Below, piece after piece: positions 1 to 11,189 of a stretch of 64,000 nt of DNA (position 1 is its first letter; the number at the start of each line of letters is the position of its first letter). This DNA is from Pseudeuparius sepicola. Lineage: Eukaryota; Arthropoda; Insecta; Coleoptera; Anthribidae. The notes beneath the pieces were generated by a model. That model worked only from the letters and a program-made list of their open reading frames with translations, did not search any database and had not been told where the DNA came from. The stretch spans positions 112,272,035-112,336,034 of the forward strand of contig OY987298.1 of the NCBI GenBank assembly GCA_963920635.1, written 5' to 3'. The translations under genes and the position numbers were made by a program.

Positions 1-15
1 AATATTTTAATGTTT

Positions 16-17
<2 letters not shown>

Positions 18-88
<71 letters not shown>
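18..88. repeat. (TA)n-(GA)n microsatellite
   Basis: About 26 AT dinucleotides run directly into about 10 GA dinucleotides. It is a compound dinucleotide microsatellite with no gene attached. Confidence 0.97.
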
Positions 89-497
89 TTAGGTTTCGTG
101 CAAAATGGATTGCTTTAGAGTTTGGCGGTACTTTAAGACTTAGATATATTTATATATTTATAAGCCAACTGCGGTTTCGGCGACGAAACAAAGTGGGCAC
201 CCCTAAGACTTGGGGAGCTCCCAGGTACTTGTTATTTCAATCCCTGGAAATATATACCGTATTTATTACACTATTCACTTTAAGAAAGTGTAGACTTGCC
301 TCCAAAAACTTTTAATTTAATTTTAACATACAATCCATGCTATTATGAATTTAAGTAGCAAAATAAAATAATCATTATGAAAGGCCAAAAAATTTGTAGA
401 CTAACTTGATGCGCTTTAGTTATTTTCAGCTCCCCGTTAAATTGAAGTAGACTATTGCAAAAACCGAAAAATCATGTTTCCTCTTTCCTTTTCCCCG
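89..497. other. No recognisable feature
   Basis: AT-rich sequence in which I see no gene, terminal repeat or RNA. Confidence 0.5.
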
Positions 498-720
498 TGG
501 TAAAGTCAAGTTCACGTTTATTTGTCAGTTATAAGCCAAGACCATAAATAATTCCGCATTTTTGCCGAGGATATCCAGTCCGGATAGGAGGCTCCGAGAA
601 ATAAATGGTGGGGCGCATAAATACCAGAAAACCCACTGCAAAGGTCGCCCAACAAATTGCTACCTGAGCGTTTGTAGCTATATTTCTACGATTTCAGTTC
701 CAGTTTTTTCTGTGCGTGGT
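498..720. repeat. Dispersed repeat, copy 1 (partner at 18316-18530)
   Basis: This block aligns in the same orientation with 18316-18530. Shared landmarks are TTTATTTGTCAGTTATAA, CATAAATAATTC, the short palindrome around GATATCCAGTCCGGATA, GAGAAATAAATGG and AAAGGTCGCC followed by AACAAATTGC. Similarity fades beyond the pyrimidine-rich stretch near 720. Two copies 18 kb apart suggest a short interspersed element. A 76-codon open frame here is shared with copy 2 only because the DNA is shared, and I do not call it a gene. Confidence 0.7.
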
Positions 721-1562
721 TTATTTTTGTGCGCTTTCCGACAAACAGCATCATCATGCGTTTCAAACTTTGAACAAAAAAAAAACAGGTAAGAGCCTAC
801 CTTCTACGGCCATCTAAAATGCTTGCGACGGAAATAGCCATCATCTTTTTTGACTCCAAGTACGACTCATTATTTTGACATCTGGCCTCGGCGATGTGCA
901 GTTTTTAATGCTCATATACTTCAGAAATAAAGATAATTATTACTATAAAACGATTGGACAGTAGGTGCTACACATCAAGGTTATTAAGCTTACACATTAA
1001 ATTTGTTGTTGTTGTGTTTTATTGTGAAACCTAACCTAACCCTTGTATTGTGTGTATATGAATAAGAAACGACAGTCCTCCATATTCATTCACGCTACAT
1101 CCCGATCGCACGTTAATCACAAACGCACGCTCATTCCTGAGGGTTTTGATTTGAAGGCTTCAAAAGTTTGGTTTGATCTACGAGATAGTTGAAAAATAAG
1201 GTCGAGAGAACCTTTCATTAACATATATTCTGGTTTTGTAAACAGGATTTTTTTTTAGTGTTATTAATAACTACATTATTTTCTTGTTTACAAGACAAGC
1301 CCAGCATTACAAGATCGAGGGAAGATTTGTACTAATCCAAACGTTGTGTTAATAGTCAATATAGGATCAGTACAATGAAAGTTAGATAATAGATTTTTAC
1401 TCAACAAATCTACTTTGTCTACAAATTCATTAATTTCAAATATGACATTGTCTGCCGAGTCTATACTGTCGGTATTATAGAAAATTTTATGTAATTCAGA
1501 TTAACTTTACACATGAAGCACACAATATGGTCTGCACTAAAAAAAATTAAATTGGTTTTATA
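721..1562. other. No recognisable feature
   Basis: AT-rich, no open frame of interest. It contains a short GTTGTTGTTGTG run near 1003 and two copies of the pentamer CCTAA near 1030. Confidence 0.4.
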
Positions 1563-1564
1563 TA

Positions 1565-1930
1565 CAGGGTGAGTCTGAAATAACTGGCATCCTTTTTTTG
1601 GGTAAGAGAGATGGTCATTCCGAACAACTTTTCTTAATAAATTTTTTTCTTATGGCCGAAATTTTTCTCTAATTTACCCACTTAAAATGCCCCCCCTACG
1701 AAGACACGGCACTGACGAATAGCGTAAACTCAGGCTCAAAATACTATACTAGTTGATGATTTACAATTTTCTACTCGGTTGTTGGCAGGGCGTCAGTGCC
1801 GTGTTTTCATAGAGGGGGGATGAATTATAGAAAAATCTCGGCGCTGGGAAAAAAATATTAAGAAAAGTGGTTCAGAATGACCATCTCTATTACCCAAAAA
1901 AGGATGCCAGTTATTTCAGACTCACTCCCG
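1565..1930. mobile_element. CAGGGTG-type foldback element, 366 bp
   Basis: The left end reads CAGGGTGAGTCTGAAATAAC and the right end is its inverse, ending CAGACTCACTCCCG. The arms (about 1565-1700 and 1790-1930) pair over roughly 140 bp with scattered mismatches, including the GACACGGCACTGACG block and its inverse. TA (in a TATA context) flanks both ends, consistent with a 2-bp TA target duplication. There is no coding capacity, so this is a non-autonomous MITE. TA duplications fit Tc1/mariner-type mobilisation, but the family is not proven. Confidence 0.85.
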
Positions 1931-1954
1931 TATACGACCGGCTCTAAAGTCATC

Positions 1955-3625
1955 AAAATTATTTTTAAGTTCGTAGGTCGGCCGCTGGGGGGCTAGGTAT
2001 TCGCAACAGTAAATTTGAAAAAGAAATTTTCTCAGAAAAATGACTAATGCAGATATATCAAAATTAATTTTATCGCACTCTTCAGCAAATTCTGGATAAT
2101 TTTCCTTAAGGATTTTTTGCTATAGCTCTTCAAATAGAGGTGAAACAGGCGGATAAACCTTGACTTGAAAAAATGCTGCTAACTCCGGTTTGGCATAACC
2201 GAATTATGCGAATTTCGGCTTGTTGAAGAGAGCATTCCTTATTCTATCAAATGGTTGTCCAGTAAGGTCATTTCGAATTTCGTGGACACCGCTAGAGGGG
2301 GCAATTTAAAAATTTTCAATATTTCCCTTTTATTACAATTTTCTCCGAAATTTTAAATGCAATGACATATTTATTCTGTTATAATCGAGAAGTAGATTAA
2401 ATTCGCAACAAAACATACCAAAGGTTCAAATCGATATCTTTATTAGTTTCGGAGTTATCGTCAAAAGAATAATTATATAACATGTTATTTGAAAGAAGAA
2501 GGTAGGTATTTGTTGTCAAAGATTTCCGTGGTCAAGCATGCCATGAAATAAATAAATATTTGCTTGAGCTTTTCGTAAATTGCTACTTTCAGTTAACCGT
2601 ATTTATAATTTACTCGCCTACCTTACCCCTCGTATCGATATGGAATTATCTCGGAAATCATCTAGTAAGCCATGAAACAAAATCGTTTGGTACCTGATAG
2701 CGTATTCACGTTCCCCAAGTGGAGTATGTTGAAAACATAGAAAATATTATACGGCAAGCATATCGAAAGCCTCGGAATTCGTATAAGGCATTTTTTAATA
2801 AAAAATGCAACACACAATTTTAACTCAAAATTTACAAAAATCCAAGATTTGACACAATACTTATTAAAGCTTGATTCATGTGACGTTTACATGTTTGCTT
2901 CCCTAGAAACCAAACGATTTTGTTTTATGGCTTACTAGATGATTTCCGAGATAATATCATATCAATATGACAGGTAAGTAAATTAGAAATACGTTGAACG
3001 GAATAAAAGGTGAGAAAAATAGCAACTTATAAAAAGCTCAAGCAGATTTTTATTCATTTTATGACACACTTGGCCACGGAAATCTTTGATAACCAATACC
3101 TACCTTCTTTCATATAACATGTTAATAAATATTATTTTGGCGATAATTTCGAAACTTATGATGATTTGAACCTTGGGTATTTTTTGTTATGAATTTAATC
3201 TACTTTTCGATTATAATAGAATAAATATATCATTGCATTTAAAATTGTAATAAAATGGAAATTTTTCAAATTGCGCCCTCTAGCGGTGACCACGAAATTC
3301 GAAATGTCATTACTGGACAATCATTTGATAGAAGAAGGAATAAAGCTCTCTTCAACAAGCCCAAATTCGACCAATTCGGTTAAGCCAAACCGGATTTAGC
3401 AGCATTTTTTCAAGTCAAGGTTTATCGGCCCGTTTTTCCTCTATTTGAAGAGCTAGAGCAAAAAATCCCTAACGAAATTGTGCAGAATTTTCTGAAGAGT
3501 ACATTAAAATTTTTGGTACACCTTTATTAGTTTTTTTTTTTAGAAAACTCATTTTTTTAAATTTACTGTTGCGAATACGCCCCTAGCGGTCGATCTACGA
3601 ACTTAAAAATAATTTCCAGCGATTT
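1955..3625. mobile_element. Long foldback element, arms about 700 bp
   Basis: Left arm about 1955-2690 and right arm about 2912-3625 are inverted copies. TTTTTAAGTTCGTAG is matched by CTACGAACTTAAAAATAA, and CCGCTAGAGGGGGCAATTT by its inverse near 3275. GTAAGCCATGAAACAAAATC near 2670 is matched by its inverse near 2925. A loop of about 220 bp separates them. I could not define the outer ends or a target duplication. No coding frame is present. Confidence 0.8.
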
Positions 3626-3639
3626 TTCGTGACCACATT

Positions 3640-4465
3640 ACTTAAGACAATTTTTTCACAAAGGTCTAGGACTATTATTAATTCCTGAGGTAGGTATGGT
3701 ACCTCTTCACCCTTAATGAAACACCCTGTATTTATTTACGATACTAAATTGATATATTAGTAGGTACTTACAGTTATAAAAGAAACTTTCTAAAATTTTC
3801 TGGAATTAAATTTTCTGCCGATAGCTTCAATTCTATCTTATTGCCGCTGGAACTGTCCACTTTTATTAACAGGGAAACAACTAACTAATTTAATTTGTAC
3901 ACTTTAAACATATGGAAAAATAGACATAAATCAACAAAGCTGAACTGTCACATTCGCACCAGTGCGCGTAGTGTATAGTCGCGGTTGTTTTTCATGCCCT
4001 CGTACTACTTCACTCGCATACCAGCACCGTTTTCTGAAAACCGTGTACAATAAAGTACAACGAGGCCATTTCTCAACGGTCATAGAAAAAGTCCATATTT
4101 TCAGGTTATTTCGGTTTATTGGTTATATTGACGACATTAGTTCGAAATTGGTGGTATCATTATGGGAACTGATGAAACTTCGGAGAAAAAGTTTTAGTAC
4201 CTACACTGGATGTAATTGCCATACCAAAGACAAGTTTCACAACTTTCAAAACTCATGCAGAGAAAAGTTGCGAGTAATTATTGTGTAATCTAGGGAGTAA
4301 TTAGAATTTGTCTTCGAGGAACGTATGACAAATAATTCCAGATTTATTTACTGGGCGAATAATATGGCAAAATAATATTTCACTTTTAAGGTTTTTTTAA
4401 GGTTGTCGTCAAGTACAACGTAAAGGTTAATGCACCATGTAATATTTTCAAAAGGTCTCTAAATA
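3640..4465. other. No recognisable feature; one unconvincing 108-codon frame
   Basis: A plus-strand frame (3962-4288) starts at GTG, has no recognisable domain and lacks supporting splice or initiation context, so it is not called. The segment starts with CACCCTGTAT near 3721, perhaps the decayed end of another CAGGGTG element. Confidence 0.4.
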
Positions 4466-4469
4466 GCCA

Positions 4470-4485
4470 TATCGATTATCGATTA
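4470..4485. promoter_or_regulatory. Paired DRE-like motifs (TATCGAT)
   Basis: TATCGATTATCGATTA contains two overlapping copies of TATCGATT, close to the insect DREF core-promoter motif TATCGATA. It lies 43 bp upstream of a candidate first exon at 4528. This is motif evidence only. Confidence 0.3.
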
Positions 4486-4527
4486 TAACTATTTACCCAA
4501 GTATATCCTGAGATCTGTGAAATTATT

Positions 4528-4615
4528 ATGGCACGCCTATCCACCGCATTTCGCAGCACAAGTGGCCAGCCGTCGAACAGTGTAACCCATGCAAGTATTG
4601 GTGATATTATATTAG
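4528..4615 (+). CDS. Candidate first coding exon (unknown protein)
   Basis: An ATG in the context ATTATTATGG opens a 29-codon frame (MARLSTAFRSTSGQPSNSVT, then nine more residues ending in ILG). It is cut by a good 5' splice site, AG followed by GTGAGC at 4616. Past the splice site the frame soon stops, as expected for intron. The composition is rich in Ser, Thr and Ala and is less AT-driven than the surroundings. The paired TATCGAT motifs just upstream resemble an insect core promoter. I do not recognise the peptide. The next good exon-like segment (5729-5969) is not in a compatible phase, so a further exon would be needed if they belong together. It may be chance. Confidence 0.28.
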
Positions 4616-4619
4616 GTGA

Positions 4620-5728
4620 GCATGCAGTCACTTGTTTTTACTACAATATCTAACTTCTCTGTCTCCTTGATATCTTTTTACTACTAATACCAGGTTCGGT
4701 TTAATATGGTTAAAAGAGTGATTTGTCTCTTATTTTAGGTAGTGCTTGTTCTCGAGCTACCCTGGTAAAATATAAATAAACTCACTTGGAACATAGTGAT
4801 ATACGGGGCGCGATCTATTTCATAGTATTTACCACGCTCTGCTACCGGTAAAAATACCAGACTTATCAGCAGAATGTTAGTTAGTTATAAGTTAAAGACC
4901 AACCTATAAGTTCAAAATATGAAACAAAAACGCTTTGCTTTAAATACCAAAAATATTTCTTTATTAAAAAACATTTTTTAAAGCACAAATAAAAAAGGTT
5001 CCATGCGAAAAATTTATTTTTTTTTACTAAAAACTCAAAAGGCACTACCAAACATAACCTTATATTTTGTAAACAAGAAACAAAGTTCATCGGCAAACTT
5101 ATTTGTTATAAAAATTAACTAATAGTTAAACTAAGAGCAATAAGGGCAGATGTGATCCTCCTCTTTGTCTAATTTGGTTAACCATATACATTCGTCCTAT
5201 TTTTAATTGAAGAAAAGAAGGTTTGCAAAAGGTTTCTGTTGCTAGTCGTAACCATAAAACTACCCTAAAAATAAGTAAAACAGAAACAGTAGCTGATATA
5301 TTATAAATATTATGTAACAATCCACAAATCGATAAACATTTGAAGCAAAACACACAACAGCACTAACGAAACTCACCACGTGGCAACAAATCTTTGGTTA
5401 AAACATCTCTGTTTGTATGATAGTACACAACTATAAGCGCCATCTGTCGTTTGGTTAAGTCTCTAATCTGCGGTAATGTCAGCTTAGAGTTGTTGTTTTT
5501 TTTGCAAGTGGTCAAAAATATGCACAAAGTGGTAATCTGATTATATCACCTGATTTTGTCAGATTTTTTCTACTCTAAGTTTCGGCCGAGCAGAACGCAA
5601 AGTGGCGTGCCACACCAGCTAACGGTAATACCAAATGAAGGTCGCAGAATATTCCAGGACTCTAATATAATATCTATTCAGGCGAGAGCCACTTATAAAT
5701 ACATACTTTTTATTCTTACTTTATATAG
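4620..5728. other. No recognisable feature
   Basis: AT-rich; two minus-strand frames of 71 and 75 codons have no domain content. GCGCCATCTGTCG near 5438 is a common motif in insect interspersed repeats. Confidence 0.4.
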
Positions 5729-5969
5729 AGAATAAACAGAAAGCTTGGGAAACAGCATGAAAGAAAAAAGTCGAGCGCATTTTCTTTTGTGGAAGTAACC
5801 TCGTTTCCTTGCTATGCCTGCGGTATGGGCTTAAATGTAAAATGGTATTGTTCCAATACAAAACAAAATGAAAAGGGGATTTCCCATATAATTGAATTGT
5901 CTATTTCTGTTATACAGAGGATACCTATAGACAGTTCTGCATCTAAAAAACACCACGGCTATTTTGTGG
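5729..5969 (+). CDS. Candidate internal exon (unknown protein)
   Basis: A pyrimidine-rich acceptor (TTATTCTTACTTTATATAG) is followed by an 80-codon open frame and a near-consensus donor, GG followed by GTAAGTAT at 5970. The frame starts at phase 0, so the segment ends after 80 codons plus one base. It includes CYACGMGLNVKWYC, with three cysteines that could bind metal, and a basic stretch HERKK near its start. No known family is recognised. An open segment of this length bounded by both splice signals is uncommon in AT-rich DNA but can occur by chance. Confidence 0.28.
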
Positions 5970-6857
5970 GTAAGTATTTATTTCTATATTAATTTTGTGC
6001 AGATATTTGGAGAAAGTGTTCTTCAGGTGATTTTAAAGGGGACCTTTCATGTAAAATTTATCGATTTAAGGCTCCCAGAAAAGTTACTTCAGCCTTATGA
6101 TGGACAAAAAATTTGATTTTCATTTTTTTTTTCAAAAACGGTTTACATCTAGAACTTGAATTTTAGTCACATTACCAGTAAGTCGAAAGACACTTTACGG
6201 TGGAATTATTTTTGGCACCCTATGCATCCTAAGGGTAGAAATCCGAAACACCTATTCGTCTATTTCCAGAACTTTTTTGTAAGTTGGTTTGTTTAATAAG
6301 AAAAATTGGTATTCTGTAGCCCAATCAATTTAGAAAAATTTATACTTCTGCTATTTTTGTTTGTTTTTGTTCCGTATTTAAATGCAGGTATGCAAGTGAG
6401 TGTCAATTGACACTCACGATTACGTAAAAACACAATTACATAAAAACATAGTAGGCAGAGGTCAATGCTCACATAGTTTGTTAGTTGTTTTCTTAATATC
6501 CTACTAATTTTTAGATTTTCTAAAACAATTTCGATTTACATTTTTTCCAAGTTTGGTGCCGCCCCTGGGGTAGCTGTTAGCAGAATTGTCAGAGTGATGC
6601 TAGGTTAATATACAACCAATATGACCTAATGTTAAAATATCAGCCTTTCTAAAACTGTTGCATTTTTGGTCCCTCAGCTACTCAGCTCTCGGAATAGACT
6701 AAAAAATGGTGTCAGGTGTGGGGTTGTAAAAGTTAAAAATCTTATTATAATTTAATATGTTTCGTGACCCAAATTTGATTTTTAAAGTTTAAAGTGGTTG
6801 GGATTCGGGGTAGTAAAAAAAAGGGCAGCGTAAATTTAAATCATCACTTCACCAGAA
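5970..6857. other. No gene seen; contains a 22-bp perfect palindrome
   Basis: Mostly AT-rich sequence without open frames. The only notable structure is the palindrome at 6396-6417. Confidence 0.4.
6396..6417. repeat. Perfect 22-bp palindrome
   Basis: GTGAGTGTCAA followed immediately by its inverse TTGACACTCAC, with no loop. It could be a dimeric protein-binding site or the core of a decayed foldback. Confidence 0.8.
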
Positions 6858-6961
6858 GACCATGGAGAGAATAGAAGCAATTGATTTTATTTGACAGTTG
6901 ATAACTGTCAAATGAAAACAACTGTCAAATAAAAACAATTGTTTCTATTCTCTCCATGGCC
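6858..6961. mobile_element. Short palindromic MITE, 104 bp
   Basis: GACCATGGAGAGAATAGAAG on the left is inverted at the right end (TTCTATTCTCTCCATGGCC). The centre has a second inverted pair, TTTGACAGTT and AACTGTCAAA. No coding sequence. Confidence 0.75.
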
Positions 6962-7744
6962 TACTCATCAATATCGATTAAAGTGAAATTAAACTTAAAG
7001 GTAATAATTATTTGTTCCATAAAAGTCAAGAATTTTGCTTAGATACGTAAAATAGTTTGATGATATTTTAATTTATTATTATTTTGGCATCAATTTAGAA
7101 CTGGGAAACGTTATGTAACTAAATTTATACCCCAAATGCTAGACGGTACATCAACTTTGCAACAAACATAACAGAATTTTAAAGCGTAAATATCATTTTC
7201 TTTTGAAAAATACCTATTCTTATATAATAAAAAATTAATAGAATGATAAAGCTAGTGATATAAAATAGTTTTTACGAAGTTTCGAGTTTTTAAAATATTC
7301 AGAAATTTCATAAATATTAAAAATTGGCAAAAAACTAAATATTTTAGTAGATCGTCCAACTTTGGTACACTTACGTAAAATTGAAAAACAAACAACTTTT
7401 TTAAGTAAAACTTTTTGATATTTTAACAACTAAACCCATTTTTGGCGATATATTTTTTTAAATGTCATTTTCGATAGATAAGGAAAGTCACATGACCACG
7501 TTTGATTGGGTCATTTTTCATCTTTTTTAAAGCAAAAGGTAACCCCAAAATAAAATTTCAAAAAAAAACGTTAATTAAAAATTTCCCCCCTATGGTGCGA
7601 ACTTTTTGAAGGACACTGTATCTGTATAGGTATGTGTTTGTCCACTAAAATGCGAACGAGGCAAAGTTTTTAGAAATATTAAGAACAAATAGCTTAAATG
7701 AGGCGTAAGAAATTACAAAATCACAACATGGCCCTGGACTTATA
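6962..7744. other. No recognisable feature
   Basis: AT-rich; one 64-codon minus-strand frame without domain content. Confidence 0.4.
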
Positions 7745-7845
7745 CAGGGTTTTTCTAAATTATGGTGCCAACGTAATATGACAGATAGAAAATGTCCGAA
7801 AATGCATAATAAAAAAGTTACAGGGTGATACAGGTACAGTTTAAA

Positions 7846-8750
7846 TAAATTAAAAGTAAAAAAATATTTTTAAAAAAAGCTTTTATTTAAATGCGCTAAA
7901 AAGAATAAAATAATCTTTTCTTTTAAAACTTTTACTATCAACTTATAACGTCATTCCACAATTTATATGATATAAAAGCTTGTCGCGAGATTTAAGTAGT
8001 GGTATTTACTTAGTTTGAAAACTTAAATCTCGCGACAAGCTTTTATATCATATAAATTGTGGAATGACGTTATAAGTTGATAGTAAAAGTTTTAAAAGAA
8101 AAGATTATTTTATTCTTTTTAGCGCATTTAAATAAAAGCTTTTTTTAAAAATATTTTTTTACTTTTAATTTATTTTGTAATTTTTAGTTTGGCCAGGTGT
8201 CTGAGTCTATTCATCTCAGTTAACGCATCATTGTTGCAAGGTCGTTTGCCGGTTAGTTTAGAACAGTCTAGCTCTTCAATGAGGAGACCTTCTAATGACC
8301 ATCTTGGGTGTTCCGCCATGTTGGATTTAGAATGACGTCACACATATAATCATGCATTGTCATCCAAATTAAACGTGTGTACAAAATTTCAGCTCGATCG
8401 GTTGAAATTTAACTAGTCCGCCATCTTGAGTGTTCCGCCATGTTGGATTTAGAATGACGTCACACATATAATCATGCATTGTCATCCAAATTAAACGTGT
8501 GTACAAAATTTCAGCTCGATCGGTTGAAATTTAACTAGTCCGCCATCTTGGGTGATCCGCCATGTTGGATTTAGAATGACGTCACACATATAATCATGCA
8601 TTGTCATCCAAATTAAACGTGTGTACAAAATTTCAGCTCGATCGGTTGAAGATATCTGCTTCAAAATTGAGTTGCAAGATTCCACCCGAACAAATTACAT
8701 ACATACATACATACATACATACATTGCAAGTTAAATAAAAGTTTTTAAAA
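7846..8750 (+). mobile_element. CRE-repeat MITE, copy 1 (inserted in a foldback)
   Basis: In order it contains a palindrome of about 325 bp (7850-8175, hairpin stem GTCGCGAGATTTAAG), a short unique segment, three 122-bp tandem units, and a (CATA)n microsatellite near 8696-8723. It ends TTGCAAGTTAAATAAAAG. Both ends carry an inverted TTTTTAAAA-AGCTTTTATTTAA motif. An inverted second copy lies at 14229-15265. The plan (hairpin, tandem core, microsatellite) recalls tandem-repeat MITEs and helentron-associated elements. The class is not proven. Confidence 0.75.
8299..8655. repeat. Three 122-bp tandem units with CRE palindromes
   Basis: CCATCTTG starts at 8299, 8421 and 8543, a period of 122 bp. 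Each unit holds CCGCCATGTTGG (an ATGGCGG/YY1-Pho-like core), a perfect TGACGTCA (8333, 8455, 8577), CATATAATCATGCATT and CAGCTCGATCGGTTGAA. A 64-codon minus-strand frame over the last unit recurs in copy 2 but is a by-product of the repeat. Confidence 0.92.
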
Positions 8751-9798
8751 ACATATTTTTCGCAAAAACTTCTTCAGAAGTTATGCAATTTAAAAGGAAC
8801 TTGGTGCAGTCCATTAGTCGCTGACGTGCAGCAATTTCGTGTAAAAACCATTTATTCCCATCGCCCAGAGGCGGAGGGGCGGGGCAGCTCAATGTGTTTT
8901 ATAATCATAACTTTTTTGAGGTTATCTTTTTGGTCTTGCAGGTTGACCATTTTAGTGCATCTTTTCATTTTGCAACAAAAGTGTACTCTTGTTCCATTGC
9001 GATAAAATCAACGTTTGCGTTGAAATTTCCAAAATGTGCCCCAAAACACCTGTTGACCCCAAAGTTCAAAAATTAAAATTATCACCTACCTCATTTAAAT
9101 GTTGCAGATAAACATCACTGCTTTTCTTGAAATAGGGTGTCAAAATTTTGTCGAGCTCAATCCGTTCCATTTTGAAAGCGAACAATTTTTGGTACATTGT
9201 TCATAGTTAATTTTTTGTCACTTTAAATGGAACAATTATTCTGTGAAATTTGAAAGCGGTAGTTGAAAATTTTATTTTTCGAACTTTAGAGTCAACAGGT
9301 GTTTTGGAGCACATTTTGCCGATTTCAACGCAAACGGTTGATTTTACCGTTATGAAACAAGAGTACCCTTTTATTGCAAAATAAAAAGGTGCACTAAAAT
9401 GATGAACCTGCGAGACCAAAAAGATAACCTCAAAAAAGTTATGAGTAGATAACCTATTTTGCTACCCCGCCCCTCCGCCTCTGGTTGATGGGAATAAATA
9501 GTTTTTATACAAAATTGTTGCACTCCAGTTACTAAAGAATTACACCAAGCTTCATTTAAATTGCATAACTTCTGTAGAAGTTATTGCGATAAAGATATTT
9601 TTCAAACTATACTTTCATCACCCTGTAAGTTTCTTATTATGCATTTTAGGTCCCATGTTTATAGGAAACTTTCTGTTCAAAATGACATTTTCTATCTGTC
9701 ATATTACGTTGTCACCATAATTTAGAAACACCCAGCATATCTAAAAGTTATCATTTTTGTCCGAAAATCCAAGGGCGACTCCCTTCTTTGCCCTTATA

Positions 9799-10029
9799 CA
9801 GGGTGATTCAGGAGGAAATGTCAATATTTTAGGTACGTATTCGGGGACCCAAAATAAACATAAAAGTTCCTATAAACATGGGTCCTATTCCCGGCCGTTG
9901 TTGTTGTTGTTTACCCCTGTATTTCGGTAACGGCCGGGAATAGGACCCATGTTTATAGGAACTTTTATGTTTATTTTGGGTCCCCGAATACGTACCTAAA
10001 ATATTGACATTTCCTCCTGAATCACCCTG
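9799..10029. mobile_element. Near-perfect CAGGGTG foldback, 231 bp
   Basis: CAGGGTGATTCAGGAGGAAA and its exact inverse form the ends. The arms are almost identical over more than 100 bp and enclose a loop of about 30 bp containing GTTGTTGTTGTTG. TA (in TTATA/TATAA) flanks both sides. The near-identity of the arms indicates recent insertion or conversion between arms. The 71-codon frame here is a palindrome artefact. Confidence 0.92.
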
Positions 10030-11189
10030 TATAACGGCGCCCATAAACAGGCTCCTTCCTGAGGTTTTTTAGTCAAAGGTTCGATAATGAAAATATAAAT
10101 GCAGAAAAGTTTAGTAATTTAAACATCCGCCAGACCGGCCGCCAGCCTCTGTGCGACCGGCTAAAACGCTGCGCTAGCTGGTAGGTCCGTTGCCTTCAGG
10201 GAATCACATCATAAAAAAATAATACGAGTCGGCGGTGTTCATGAACCGCTCAATTAAATTAGCGGAGGCGGAAAATGGCAGCGCCGTGGCGCCCGGCGCC
10301 GTTATTTCACTTTAAGGTTTTTTTACGCGCGCCACCACAATGAATTTTTATCTTGGCGTTCGCGCAGCCCTGCTAAGGTTTTTTTATTGTTGCGGTGATT
10401 CTACGAAAAGGACGGAACAGCTTCACAAAGTATAACAATGTGTCCACATTTTTATTAAAATACCTGGCCTTGGTATTAGATTTTTACTTTATATCCTATA
10501 TTTGAATAAACTTTGTAATTATATTTATTCACAACCATATACTTACCTGTTATATTCAGATTGATTAAAAAAAACGATCGGAAAGTTGAATATTTCTAGT
10601 CTAGACTGGAAAGTAAATTTTGCAGGCCGCTAGTTAATAGGTACATATATCTGTATTAATAGATGGCGCGCGGCACATTCGCAATTAACAGAGGGTGTAT
10701 TATTCCGAAATTTACTGAAAGTAAGTACTTCAAACGTTGAATTGGACATCTCAAACACACATCACACATCAAATTCAGCGGTTTCAGTAGGTATACTTTC
10801 AGTAAATTTCGTAATAGATATAGCCAGACTGTAACAGCCAGACCAGTGCGATGGCAGGCAACCATACATACACTTGCATAGAAATGTCGCCAATTTCACA
10901 AATTACAATAATCACAAAAAATACACAAAAGTTGATAATGTTTATAATATAAAAAATATTGTAATAACGTAAGTAGATACTGTTGTTATTAATATTATTT
11001 TTAGGTAGGGACCTATCGAACAATAACATTAACATAACATAATATTATCAAGTTCCAAAGAAACTTATTTAGGGAAATTAGTAACAACATTTGATTGATT
11101 GTAATTATTAATTATTACAGAAAATCTACTAGAATTTCCTGTAAAAAAATTAATTGGGCAAGAAGTGGAAACCACTTGCTTATTATGGG
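10030..11189. other. GC-rich patch (10110-10400), otherwise no gene seen
   Basis: 10110-10400 is much richer in G+C and CpG than its surroundings (GCGCCGTGGCGCCCGGCGCC near 10282), with a TAAT-containing inverted motif CTCAATTAAATTAG near 10250. It has no open frame and could be a regulatory island or the core of an unrecognised repeat. A small inverted pair (ATTTACTGAAAGTA and its inverse) lies at 10712-10815. Confidence 0.4.

Larger units (their letters stand above)
7745..9735. mobile_element. CAGGGT-type foldback element, itself interrupted
   Basis: Left end CAGGGTTTTTCTAAATTATG is matched by the inverse near 9712-9735. Further paired blocks include GTAATATGACAGATAGAAAA and its inverse near 9690, the GAGGCGGAGGGGCGGGG block near 8870 with its inverse near 9467, and the TTTTGAGGTTATCTTTTTGG block with its inverse near 9410. 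The turn is near 9160-9200. Removing the inserted element at 7846-8750 leaves a palindrome of about 1.1 kb. A 60- and a 70-codon frame on opposite strands are mirror images caused by the palindrome. Confidence 0.85.

Noticed and set aside
1028..1042. CCTAACCTAACCC, resembling the insect telomere repeat (TTAGG)n
   Set aside because: Only two units, not an array; chance occurrence.
3962..4288. 108-codon plus-strand frame
   Set aside because: Begins at GTG, no domain or splice support, low-complexity composition typical of non-coding AT-rich DNA.
9829..10044. 71-codon frame, and similar frames in other foldbacks
   Set aside because: Lies in a palindrome; the peptide mirrors itself across the arms and has no coding signature.
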